NCBI GenBank assembly: GCA_964586145.1
Contig: CAZPHH010000011.1
Coordinates: forward strand, 10,412-74,411
Length of the DNA: 64,000 nucleotides
Direction of reading: 5' to 3'
DNA from: JAFGJQ01 sp964586145
Lineage (GTDB): Bacteria; Planctomycetota; Phycisphaerae; UBA1845
The translations under genes and the position numbers were made by a program. Positions 52,667 through 60,085 of the stretch are shown one piece after another (position 1 is the first letter of the stretch; every line of letters starts with the position of its first letter). Under the pieces are notes generated by a model that worked only from the letters and a program-made list of their open reading frames with translations, was not told the origin of the DNA and searched no databases.

Positions 52667-52873
52667 ATGACACCACAGAAGCGATGCCAGTTGGAGCGTC
52701 GTTGCCTGGAAATCGAGTGCGAGCTCCAGGAACTGGCGGCCGGACCGGGTTCCGCGGAAGACACCGGCAGCGCCAAGCGCGAAGTGGAACTGCTGCGCGA
52801 GCTCAGTCGCATCGAACGCGAGATGGCCCAGGACCAACCCGGGCGGCGCGGACGGTCTGACGACGAGGACTGA
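52667..52873 (+). CDS. Small helical protein of the ATP-grasp cassette
   Basis: 68 residues, ATG at 52667. The sequence is charged and heptad-like (CQLERRCLEIECELQELAAG, REVELLRELSRIEREMAQDQ), predicting two short helices able to form a coiled coil, followed by an Arg/Asp tail. It ends 3 bases before the ATG of the next gene. Placement between two genes of the same unit argues that it is real; it may be an adaptor between the ligase and the hydrolase. No family recognised. Confidence 0.55.
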   Translation: MTPQKRCQLERRCLEIECELQELAAGPGSAEDTGSAKREVELLRELSRIEREMAQDQPGRRGRSDDED

Positions 52874-52876
52874 TCC

Positions 52877-53920
52877 ATGGGGTCCGAACGTCCCAAGGAG
52901 ACCGGCCAGGGCAAGCCGGCCTCGCCCAGACCGTCGTCGGCCCGGCCGAAGCCGTCGGTCCGCTATTCGTTCATCAAAATTCTCACCGGCTCGGACCTGT
53001 CGCGGCGGCGGTTGGCCGTCATGCGGACCCGCGCCGCTCAGCCGGGTCCGACCGTCTGGCTGACGGCGTGCGGTCATGGCGACGAGGTCGGTGGGATCGT
53101 CGTCATCCAGGAGATTTTCAAGCGGCTGCGTCGGAGCCGACTGCTCCGCGGCGAAGTGAACGCCTTCCCGCTGATGAACCCGCTGGGGTTCGAGATGTCG
53201 TCGCGGCACGTGGCGTTCAGCGGCGAGGACCTGAACCGGGCGTTTCCGGGGAACCCCAACGGATCGCTCGCCCAGCGAATCGCCCACCGGATTTTTCAGG
53301 AGATCACGCAGACCCGGCCGGCGCTGGTGCTGGATCTGCACAACGACTGGCGAAGCAGCATTCCGTACGCCGTGCTGGATCCGCCTCCGGGCGCCGCGCA
53401 CAAGGAGACGTTTGCCCAGGCCAAGGCCTTCGCGCGGATCACCGGCCTGCTGCTCATCGCGGAGTCGCCCAAGTCGCCGGACGCGCTGCTGTCCCCGCGA
53501 ACCCTTTCCGGCAGTCTGCTGCATCATGACGTGCCCGCGTTGACCCTGGAACTGGGCGAGGCGTACGTGGTGAACGAGGTGAACGTGCGGCACGGCGTGC
53601 GGGCCATCTGGAACAACCTGGCGGCGCTGGGGATGGTCCCGCCGGACCCCGAACCGTTCGCCTATCCCCTCCCTCGTGAATGCCGCGGTCGTTTTCTGCC
53701 GTACTCCGACCAGATCATCAGCTCGACCAGCGGCATCATCCGCTTCATGGTGCGTCCGGGAGACGTGATCTCGGCGGGCTACCCCGTGGCCCGGACGTAC
53801 AACGCCTTCGGCAAGCTGCTGGAGACCATCGCCGCCCCGGCCGCGGGCATCGTACTGGGCCATTCCGACACGTCCGTCGCGTTTCCGGGCGTCCCCCTTG
53901 TGGCGGCCGGGCTGATCTGA
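52877..53920 (+). CDS. Succinylglutamate desuccinylase/aspartoacylase-family zinc hydrolase
   Basis: 347 residues. The M14-like AstE/AspA fold is seen from about residue 55: TACGHGDEVGG gives the zinc ligands His and Glu, LVLDLHNDW the third ligand His, SGEDLNRAFPGN the substrate Arg/Asn loop, and LTLELGEAY the catalytic Glu. The first 35 residues are Pro/Ser/Lys-rich and disordered. The C-terminal ~90 residues form the beta-barrel cap (GRFLPYSDQIISSTSGIIRF). Hydrolysis of an amide of an acidic amino acid or removal of a C-terminal residue is expected. Together with the ATP-grasp ligase it suggests make-and-break chemistry on one compound. Confidence 0.87.
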   Translation: MGSERPKETGQGKPASPRPSSARPKPSVRYSFIKILTGSDLSRRRLAVMRTRAAQPGPTVWLTACGHGDEVGGIVVIQEIFKRLRRSRLLRGEVNAFPLMNPLGFEMSSRHVAFSGEDLNRAFPGNPNGSLAQRIAHRIFQEITQTRPALVLDLHNDWRSSIPYAVLDPPPGAAHKETFAQAKAFARITGLLLIAESPKSPDALLSPRTLSGSLLHHDVPALTLELGEAYVVNEVNVRHGVRAIWNNLAALGMVPPDPEPFAYPLPRECRGRFLPYSDQIISSTSGIIRFMVRPGDVISAGYPVARTYNAFGKLLETIAAPAAGIVLGHSDTSVAFPGVPLVAAGLI

Positions 53921-54006
53921 CCCCAAGACGTTGCACAGATGAACCGGCCGTCCCGGGCGCGCTTCTGCGGCAGTTACAGGCCGATGCGTGTGTGGGAATT
54001 CGAGTC

Positions 54007-54034
54007 TTGACTCCGGGGTTTTTCATGGCATAAT
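54007..54034 (+). promoter_or_regulatory. Sigma70-like promoter of the arsenic island
   Basis: TTGACT (54007-54012) and CATAAT (54029-54034) with 16 bases between them. The +1 predicted 6-7 bases after the -10 falls at 54040-54041, the A of the arsR ATG, implying a leaderless message. Confidence 0.6.
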
Positions 54035-54048
54035 GGCCATATGGCCAT
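54033..54048. promoter_or_regulatory. Perfect 16-bp palindrome, candidate ArsR operator
   Basis: ATGGCCATATGGCCAT is a perfect palindrome overlapping the end of the -10, the predicted +1 and the two candidate arsR start codons (54041 and 54047). A wider inverted pair, TTCATGG (54022-54028) and CCATGAA (54045-54051), encloses it. The position is ideal for repression by ArsR. Confidence 0.6.
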
Positions 54049-54370
54049 GAAACTCAAATCGACGTCGCAATACGAGGCACGGGCCCGGATCGCCAAGGCC
54101 CTGGCCCACCCCAGTCGGATGCGGATGCTCGATGCCCTGGCGCAGCGAGACCTCTGCGTGTGCGAGCTGACCGAGCTGGTCGGGGCGGACCAGTCCACCG
54201 TGTCCAAGCACCTGGCCGTTCTGCGGGACGCCGGCGTGGTGGAGATGCGCCGCCAGGGGGTGCAGACCGTCTGCACGCTGAAGATCTGCTGCCTCAACAA
54301 GTTCTGGGAATGCGTCGAAGCGGTGCTGCGGCAGAACCTCCAGTCGCAACGGCAGGCGGTGGGCCGGTGA
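54041..54370 (+). CDS. arsR: Arsenite-responsive ArsR-family repressor
   Basis: 109 residues, winged-helix repressor. Recognition region ELVGADQSTVSKHLAVLRDA. The DNA-binding helix carries C39-V-C41 in LCVCELT, the same arrangement as the arsenite-binding cysteines of plasmid R773 ArsR; more Cys follow (C78, C83, C84, C91), which may complete a three-thiolate site. Arsenite binding should release the operator at 54033-54048. The ATG at 54041 coincides with the predicted +1; ATG 54047 is an alternative. No Shine-Dalgarno is present. The stop overlaps the next start (GTGA), so it heads the arsenic island. Confidence 0.93.
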   Translation: MAMKLKSTSQYEARARIAKALAHPSRMRMLDALAQRDLCVCELTELVGADQSTVSKHLAVLRDAGVVEMRRQGVQTVCTLKICCLNKFWECVEAVLRQNLQSQRQAVGR

Positions 54371-55614
54371 GTACGTCCACTCCCCCGGCGTCACGAATTC
54401 GCAGCGTCCTGACGCTTAACGCCTGGAACGGCCGCGCCAAGGCGGTAGCGACGCTTGGCGTCATGGTGGCCGTCTTCCTGCTGGCGCACTTTCTTCCCTT
54501 CGAGGCGATGCCCGCCACCGGCAAGCTCACGACGTCGGGCCGCGAGGCGCTTCTGATGCTGCAGGACTACGCCCGGCACCACGTGCTGCTGTGCCTGGTG
54601 CCGGCGCTGTTCATCGCGGGGGCGATCGCGTGCTTCGTCTCGCAGGCCGCGGTGATGAAGTACTTCGGGGCTCAGGCCCACAAGGCGGTCGCGTACTCCG
54701 TGGCCGCGGTGTCGGGGACGATCCTGGCGGCGTGCTCCTGCACGATTCTGCCGCTGTTCGCGGGCATCTACAAACGCGGCGCGGGGCTGGGGCCGGCGAC
54801 GGCGTTTCTGTATTCCGGACCGGCCATCAACGTGCTGGCGATCATTCTGACCGCCCGGGTGTTGGGCTGGGAGCTTGGCGCGGCCCGGGCGATCGGCGCC
54901 GTCGTATTCAGCTTCGTCATCGGCCTGTCCATGCACCTGATCTACCGCAAGGAAGAGGCCGCCCGGCAGGTGGACGGCGGGTTCTTTGTGCCGGAGGATT
55001 CGGCGAGCCGCAAGCTGTGGCAGAACGTCCTCTATTTCGCCGCCACGATCGGCATCCTGGTGTTCGCGAACTGGGGTAAACTGGAAGAGACGGGCATCGC
55101 CGCCGGCATCTGGTCGGTGAAATGGTATGTAACGGGCACGTTCCTGATCGTCCTGGCCGCCATCCTCTGGCGGTGGTTCGCCCGCGCCGAACTGCGTGAT
55201 TGGGTCGGCAGCACGTGGACGTTTGCCAAACAGATTCTGCCGTTGCTGTTCTTCGGGGTGCTGGTGGCGGGCGTGCTGCTGGGGCGCCCGGGGCACCCGG
55301 CCCTGATCCCGGAGGCGTGGATCGCCAAGGCGGTCGGCGGCAACAGCCTGGGGGCGAATTTGTTTGCCGCCTTCGCCGGGGCGCTGATGTACTTTGCGAC
55401 GCTGACCGAGGTGCCGATTTTGCAGGGGTTGCTGGGTGCGGGCATGGGAAAGGGGCCGGCCCTGGCCCTGTTGCTGGCCGGCCCGGCGCTGTCGCTGCCG
55501 AACATGCTGGTGATCCGATCGGTGATGGGTACGCAGAAGACGGTTGTGTACGTCGCCCTGGTCGTCGTGCTGTCGACGGTGGCGGGTTTGACGTACGGTT
55601 CGTTTGCCGGGTAG
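54367..55614 (+). CDS. arsP: ArsP-type efflux permease
   Basis: 415 residues with about ten membrane helices in two homologous halves. Signature AACSCTILPLFAGIYKRGAG (Cys pair C123 and C125) and, in the second half, LTEVPILQGLLGAGMGKGPA and AGPALSLPNML are typical of the DUF318/ArsP permease family. In arsenic clusters these export trivalent organoarsenicals such as methylarsenite; other members move Cu or Zn. With arsM at the end of the same cluster, export of methylated arsenic is the best inference. The GTG start overlaps the arsR stop. Confidence 0.82.
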   Translation: MSTSTPPASRIRSVLTLNAWNGRAKAVATLGVMVAVFLLAHFLPFEAMPATGKLTTSGREALLMLQDYARHHVLLCLVPALFIAGAIACFVSQAAVMKYFGAQAHKAVAYSVAAVSGTILAACSCTILPLFAGIYKRGAGLGPATAFLYSGPAINVLAIILTARVLGWELGAARAIGAVVFSFVIGLSMHLIYRKEEAARQVDGGFFVPEDSASRKLWQNVLYFAATIGILVFANWGKLEETGIAAGIWSVKWYVTGTFLIVLAAILWRWFARAELRDWVGSTWTFAKQILPLLFFGVLVAGVLLGRPGHPALIPEAWIAKAVGGNSLGANLFAAFAGALMYFATLTEVPILQGLLGAGMGKGPALALLLAGPALSLPNMLVIRSVMGTQKTVVYVALVVVLSTVAGLTYGSFAG

Positions 55615-55628
55615 AGGAGATGACCCAC

Positions 55629-55877
55629 ATGAAACTGGAAGTGCTTGGTACGGGCTGCGCGAAATGCAACGCCCTGGAGGCGGCGGTGAAGCAGGCCGCC
55701 GAAAAGCTTGGAGTCGAGTACGAACTCACTCACGTGAAGGAAATCGCCAAGTTTGCCTCGTACGGCGTCATGATGACGCCGGCACTGGTGGTCAACGGCG
55801 AGGTGAAGGCGGTGGGCAAGGTGCCGAGCGCGACCGAGTTGACCACCATTCTCACCACGGCCGCGAACCAGGAATAG
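55629..55877 (+). CDS. Small thioredoxin-fold protein (Thioredoxin_3 type)
   Basis: 82 residues, cytosolic. Active site C10-A-K-C13 in LGTGCAKCNALE and the cis-Pro loop VMMTPALVVNGEVKAVG. This compact type is often coded next to permeases in arsenic clusters and may supply electrons or pass metal-bound thiols. GAGGAG stands 9 bases before the ATG at 55629; an ATG at 55620 touches the same GAGGAG and is less likely. It is 14 bases after the permease. Confidence 0.88.
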   Translation: MKLEVLGTGCAKCNALEAAVKQAAEKLGVEYELTHVKEIAKFASYGVMMTPALVVNGEVKAVGKVPSATELTTILTTAANQE

Positions 55878-55942
55878 TGGTGAAACTCCCTGGGATTTCC
55901 CCCGGCCAACCGTGTTGGGGACGTTTGAAGGCGAGGTGTGAC

Positions 55943-56323
55943 GTGGTTAGCGGATGCTGTGGCGGCAACGGCGAGACCCTGATCTTCACCTGCGCGGGCG
56001 CGGCCCATTCCGGGCAGGTTGCCAACCGCGCGGGGATCAGCCTGATGCAGGAGGGCGCCGGCAGCCTGTTCTGCATCGCAGCGGTCGGGGCGGAAATCCC
56101 CGAGAAGCTGACCCGGGCCCGCAGCGCCCGCCGACGTGTGGTGATCGACGGATGTGAGGACCATTGCGCCCGCAAGATCATGGAGAAGGCCGGGCTGCCG
56201 GTGGACCTGCACGTGGACGTGACGGAACTCGGCATCGAGAAGAAGCCGGAGCAGCCGCATCTCGTGCTGCACACAAAACGCGTGGTGGAGCATGTCACGA
56301 AAGCGCTGTCTGAGTCCACGTGA
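55943..56323 (+). CDS. DGC-type cysteine-rich putative metal-binding protein
   Basis: 126 residues from a GTG with GAGG 7 bases upstream. Cys distribution: C5, C6 and C17 in a conserved block (CCGGNGETLIFTCAGAAHSG), C44, and the family motif D-G-C with C71 and C75 in IDGCEDHCARKIM. This is the DGC family, repeatedly found in arsenic operons of anaerobes, proposed to bind zinc or thiophilic ions. A sulfur- or arsenite-chaperone role is possible but not shown. It lies 65 bases after the thioredoxin and 39 before the octaheme gene. Confidence 0.78.
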   Translation: MVSGCCGGNGETLIFTCAGAAHSGQVANRAGISLMQEGAGSLFCIAAVGAEIPEKLTRARSARRRVVIDGCEDHCARKIMEKAGLPVDLHVDVTELGIEKKPEQPHLVLHTKRVVEHVTKALSEST

Positions 56324-56362
56324 ACGGAGTACGGCACGCGTGAGGATTGAGGAGGCCATCCC

Positions 56363-59032
56363 GTGATTGCTCGGATTGCCACCGCCGTGTTGCTTGGCGC
56401 GGCACTGGCCGCGCCGAGCCGGCCGGCCGCGGCCGGCGAGCCGGTCCGGGCCAAGGCGGCCCCGGAACGGGTGCCGGGCACGGGCGGCAACGTCTGCCCG
56501 CCGTTCTTCCTGCGGGACGAGGCCGGGAACGTGATCAACCCGGTGTCGGGCGAGAACGTCGACCGGCCGTACTCGCCGAAGCAGACGTGCGGCGCCTGCC
56601 ACGACTACGACAAGATCACGCAGGGCTACCATTTCCAGCAGGGTGCGGACGAGAAGGCCCCGGGGCCCCCCCTCGGGGAACGTTGCCAGTGGGTCAGTTC
56701 ACCGGGCAACTACGGCGGGGCCTGGTGCTCGCCGGCGCCGTTGTATTCCTACCTATCGCCGAAGCACAACGATGATCCGCGCGAAATGGACATGACGTCG
56801 TTCGATTTCATCACGCGCGGCTGCGGCAACTGCCACCCCGGCGGCGGGCCGATGGAGTACGATCGGGAGGGCAAGCGATACGACGTGTGGATGGCCGACC
56901 CGGCGTCCGGCTTCACGCCGGGCGGCGAGAACAATCTGGACGGCGATTACTACAAGGCTCGGTGGAGCGAGTCGGGCGTGCTGGAGGCGGACTGCCTGCT
57001 GTGCCATCTGCCCGCGTACGACTTCGGCGAGCGGAACAAGCAGCTCGGTCAGCTCAACTTCCGCTGGGCGGCGACGGCGGCAGCCGGGTTGGCGCAGGTG
57101 ACGGGTGCCGTGGCAAGGAACGAGGCCGTCACCGTCACCTACGATGCGTCGAAGTTTGACGCGGACGGGAAGCTCTCGCCGCACATCGTGGTGTCGCCGC
57201 GCAACGAGACGTGCCTGCAGTGCCACGCCCAGCCCGGCTGGAAGAAGCGCGGGGCGAACTTCCGGGCGCGCACGGACGTGCATCTGCGGGCGGGCATGCG
57301 ATGCGTGGACTGTCATCCGGCGGGCTCGCGGGCGGATGATCCGCGTATCAACGGCCGCGAGGTCCATCAGATCGCCAAGGGCGACGATCCGGGCGGACAA
57401 GTGCGCAATGACCTCGACAACACGGTCCGCGATTGTGACAGTTGCCACACGACCGGCGAGTTCGGCGCCCCCATTGCAGTACATGCGGGGCTGCCGCCGC
57501 TGCACCTGGAACGGATCGCCTGCCAGGCTTGCCACATCCCGGAGCGGCTGGTCATGCCGATTGAGGTGCAGGCCGGCGACGTCTTCAACCCCGATGCGAA
57601 GATCCCCAAAGGCGGAAAGCAGCTCTGGACGTTCTACGGCGTCGGCGGAACGTACCGGAATCACTACGGGTTTTTGGAGATGATGGGCTATGACGACAAG
57701 CCGACGGAGAGTTTCCGCCCCGCGCTGGCGCTGTACAAGGGGAAGATCTACCCGGTCAACCGCGTGCATTCGTCCTGGCCCGGCATCGAGATCGAAGGCA
57801 AGCCCGGCCTGATGCAGCCGCGCATGTCCGACATCCGGAAAATGTGGGTCGCGCATCGCGAGGACCCGGAACAACACCCGGAGGTGGCCGAAATCACGGA
57901 CGACAACGGCGACGGGGTCATCGAGGTCAATCGGCCTGCGGAGATCGACGCGCTCATCACGGCCGTCACGAATCACCTGACGGCCATCGGCTATCCCCTG
58001 GAGGGCAGGCGTGTCGTCTGGGTCAACAATGATCGGGTCTATCGCTCGGGCACGGAGTACCGCACGGTCGAACAGCGCGAGTGGGAGGCGTCGCCCTACG
58101 CCAATATCCACAAGTACAGCCACGACGTATTCCCGGCGAAGGCGGCGCTCGGGGCAAACGGATGCACCAACTGCCACAGCCCCGGAACCGAGTTCTTCTA
58201 TGCGCCGGCACTCAAATACCTTTTCGATGAAAACGCAAAACCGGTTGTCGAGCCGCAGTACCGGCGGCTCGGCCTTTCCGGCGCCGGCGTGGCCCTGGGC
58301 GTATGGCGCGAGTCTGTGCTCAAGCGTGCGGGATTGTGGGTGCCCACAGCGGTCGTACTTCTGTGTCTCTTTCACCTGGTCATATTCGGAGCACGGCGGG
58401 TGAGTGTTGGTCCGGCCGACAAGGAAGTCGCCAGGTATCGGCTGGGTGAGAGATTGGCGCATGCGTTTGGACTGGTTAGTTTCCTGGTGCTTGTCCTGAC
58501 GGGCTGTTCATTCCTGCTGGGCAACGGGGACCCTCTCGGCGACACCGCCAGGATGGTTCATACGTATGTGGGGTGGGTCTTTGCGGCCGCGGTTGTCGCC
58601 ATTCTGTTCTTCTGGTTCCGTAGCGGGAAGTTTGCTGCCCATGATTGGCGGTGGCTCCGCTACCTGGGGGGCTACTTCGGCTTCGGAAGGTCGCTCCCTG
58701 CCGGCAGGTTCAATGCAGGACAGAAGATGTACTTCTGGTTTGTGGTGCTTTGCGGTCTGGGTCTGTTTGCATCCGGTGTGCTGATGTCCTTCCGGGACGG
58801 GCTTCGCCCGTGGATGCCTTTCGCCTACACGATCCATGACGGATTGGCGATTCTCTTTGTTTCCGCTGTGGTGGCACACTTCTACCTGGCGGTTGTTGCC
58901 GCCCCCGGTGCACTGAGGGCCATCTTTGAAGGCAAGGTGAGCGCCAGATGGGCGCAGCATCACCATCCCGACTGGCCGGTGGAAGCGCCTTATCCCCTGC
59001 ATGCCCAGGGGCCCACGAACGAGGAACAATGA
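56363..59032 (+). CDS. Octaheme cytochrome c fused to a membrane cytochrome b
   Basis: 889 residues from a GTG with GAGGAGG upstream. A signal peptide (to about A24) is followed by a periplasmic domain with eight CxxCH heme sites starting at C76, C154, C211, C284, C314, C358, C387 and C601. A long insert between hemes 7 and 8 holds an EF-hand-like Ca loop (DDNGDGVIE, 513-521). From about 655 to 850 there are four to five membrane helices with His at 700, 733, 825 and 839, as in formate-dehydrogenase gamma/cytochrome b561 quinol-oxidising subunits. Thus one chain can move electrons between the quinone pool and the periplasm. It is unusual in an arsenic operon; the periplasmic substrate or partner is unknown. 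Confidence 0.88.
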   Translation: MIARIATAVLLGAALAAPSRPAAAGEPVRAKAAPERVPGTGGNVCPPFFLRDEAGNVINPVSGENVDRPYSPKQTCGACHDYDKITQGYHFQQGADEKAPGPPLGERCQWVSSPGNYGGAWCSPAPLYSYLSPKHNDDPREMDMTSFDFITRGCGNCHPGGGPMEYDREGKRYDVWMADPASGFTPGGENNLDGDYYKARWSESGVLEADCLLCHLPAYDFGERNKQLGQLNFRWAATAAAGLAQVTGAVARNEAVTVTYDASKFDADGKLSPHIVVSPRNETCLQCHAQPGWKKRGANFRARTDVHLRAGMRCVDCHPAGSRADDPRINGREVHQIAKGDDPGGQVRNDLDNTVRDCDSCHTTGEFGAPIAVHAGLPPLHLERIACQACHIPERLVMPIEVQAGDVFNPDAKIPKGGKQLWTFYGVGGTYRNHYGFLEMMGYDDKPTESFRPALALYKGKIYPVNRVHSSWPGIEIEGKPGLMQPRMSDIRKMWVAHREDPEQHPEVAEITDDNGDGVIEVNRPAEIDALITAVTNHLTAIGYPLEGRRVVWVNNDRVYRSGTEYRTVEQREWEASPYANIHKYSHDVFPAKAALGANGCTNCHSPGTEFFYAPALKYLFDENAKPVVEPQYRRLGLSGAGVALGVWRESVLKRAGLWVPTAVVLLCLFHLVIFGARRVSVGPADKEVARYRLGERLAHAFGLVSFLVLVLTGCSFLLGNGDPLGDTARMVHTYVGWVFAAAVVAILFFWFRSGKFAAHDWRWLRYLGGYFGFGRSLPAGRFNAGQKMYFWFVVLCGLGLFASGVLMSFRDGLRPWMPFAYTIHDGLAILFVSAVVAHFYLAVVAAPGALRAIFEGKVSARWAQHHHPDWPVEAPYPLHAQGPTNEEQ

Positions 59033-59042
59033 CGATGAGAGG

Positions 59043-59060
59043 TTTCGGCTGTCGCCGAAA
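59043..59060 (+). promoter_or_regulatory. Stable hairpin after the octaheme gene
   Basis: TTTCGGC and GCCGAAA pair perfectly around TGTC, 10 bases past the stop codon. No T tract follows. It could protect the 3' end of the upstream message or reduce read-through into the downstream cytochrome genes. Confidence 0.35.
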
Positions 59061-59087
59061 TGACGATCGAACATCCGTTGGAGGTGA

Positions 59088-59156
59088 ATGGTGAATCGCG
59101 ATCGGCACCTTAGCCGCGACCGATCGCTGCGAGACCAGGCGGCTACAACGGACTGA
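59088..59156 (+). CDS. Very short ORF with strong ribosome site
   Basis: 22 codons (MVNRDRHLSRDRSLRDQAAT...) preceded by TTGGAGGTGA directly before the ATG. The Shine-Dalgarno is among the best in the island, but the peptide is highly basic and has no known relative. It may be a leader peptide or the broken start of a lost gene. Confidence 0.3.
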   Translation: MVNRDRHLSRDRSLRDQAATTD

Positions 59157-59176
59157 CGCGCAGAGGAAGCAACACT

Positions 59177-59326
59177 GTGGCAGATGAAGTAACGAGGCGG
59201 ACCTTTGTCGACGCTGTTGGCGCAACCCCGGCTGCGGGAGTCGCCGGACGCACGGAGGGCGCCTCGCCGGTTGGGTTGAATAACTGCGGGCCGATCGTCG
59301 CATCGTCCCGCAGGTTCTATCGATGA
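59177..59326 (+). pseudogene. Orphan Tat-leader fragment
   Basis: From a GTG (GAGGAAG upstream) the 49-residue frame begins MADEVTRRTFVDAVGATPAA, a twin-arginine export signal (R-R-x-F-V) with a weakly hydrophobic region. It stops after a further ~25 residues without any cofactor motif. Tat leaders of this form belong to molybdoenzyme or Fe-S subunits that work with cytochrome b/c partners like those on both sides. It is most likely the surviving 5' end of a deleted periplasmic oxidoreductase subunit; a tiny functional protein cannot be excluded. Confidence 0.5.
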
Positions 59327-59347
59327 CCGGCGAACCGGAGATGTGAC

Positions 59348-60037
59348 ATGCGCAGAAGTTCACTCAACCTGTTGATTGACGCTCTCGCAACTCTCGTGAT
59401 GCTCGCCCTGATCGCCACTGGGCTGGTCGTGCGCTACATACTCCCCGCGGGCAGCGGGGGGCACGGCCGAGGCGGCGGACTGGTTCTCTGGGGTCTGGAC
59501 CGGCACGGCTGGGGCGACGTGCATTTCTGGCTGGCCGTTGCCATCGGCGTGTTGATGGTCCTGCACGTGGCGCTGCACTGGCGCTGGGTCTGTACCATCA
59601 TTCGCGAGGTGTTTCGGCACGGCGAGCAGGCCGGGCCAGTGGGTTCGCAGAAGTTGAATCTGTATGGCGTCGCGTTTCTCGCGGCCGTCATGCTTCTGAT
59701 CGGCGGTTTCCTTTTTGTGGCACGCATGAATGTGGAGACCGGCGAGGGTGCCAGGAGTCGGGCCGGGCGAACGGTCCACTCCGAACACGACGATGAGGCA
59801 CACCCGAGAGGCGGATTGGACGTGCGCGGTTCGATGACGCTGCAGGAGGTAGCAGACGGCGCCGGCCTGACCGTGGATCAGCTCAAGGAGTGGCTGGGTC
59901 TACCGGCGTCCGTGGGCGGAGACGAGCGCCTCGGCCGCCTGAAGCAGGCGTATGGCATTGAAATCGCGGACGTGCGCCGTGTCCTCGCCGACTACGCTGC
60001 CGAGCAGAATGCCGAGACGCCAGCCGGGCAGCCGTAG
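59348..60037 (+). CDS. DUF4405-like membrane cytochrome subunit
   Basis: 229 residues with GGAGA upstream of the ATG. Three to four helices: LIDALATLVMLALIATGLVV, then DVHFWLAVAIGVLMVLHVAL with several His (H59, H72, H76 approximately) suited to bind heme b, and NLYGVAFLAAVMLLIGGFLF. The soluble C-terminus (MTLQEVADGAGLTVDQLKEW) is a small helical domain found after such cytochromes. It is a candidate quinone-linked membrane anchor, possibly for the subunit whose Tat leader remains upstream. Heme ligation is inferred from His positions. Confidence 0.7.
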   Translation: MRRSSLNLLIDALATLVMLALIATGLVVRYILPAGSGGHGRGGGLVLWGLDRHGWGDVHFWLAVAIGVLMVLHVALHWRWVCTIIREVFRHGEQAGPVGSQKLNLYGVAFLAAVMLLIGGFLFVARMNVETGEGARSRAGRTVHSEHDDEAHPRGGLDVRGSMTLQEVADGAGLTVDQLKEWLGLPASVGGDERLGRLKQAYGIEIADVRRVLADYAAEQNAETPAGQP

Positions 60038-60085
60038 AGGGAGTGGGGCCGAAACAAAGGCGCTGCGAATCGTGGAGACAGAAAG

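Noticed and set aside
56753..58462. 569-residue minus-strand frame opposite the octaheme gene
   Set aside because: Shadow frame; the plus strand has eight heme motifs and membrane helices in one frame.
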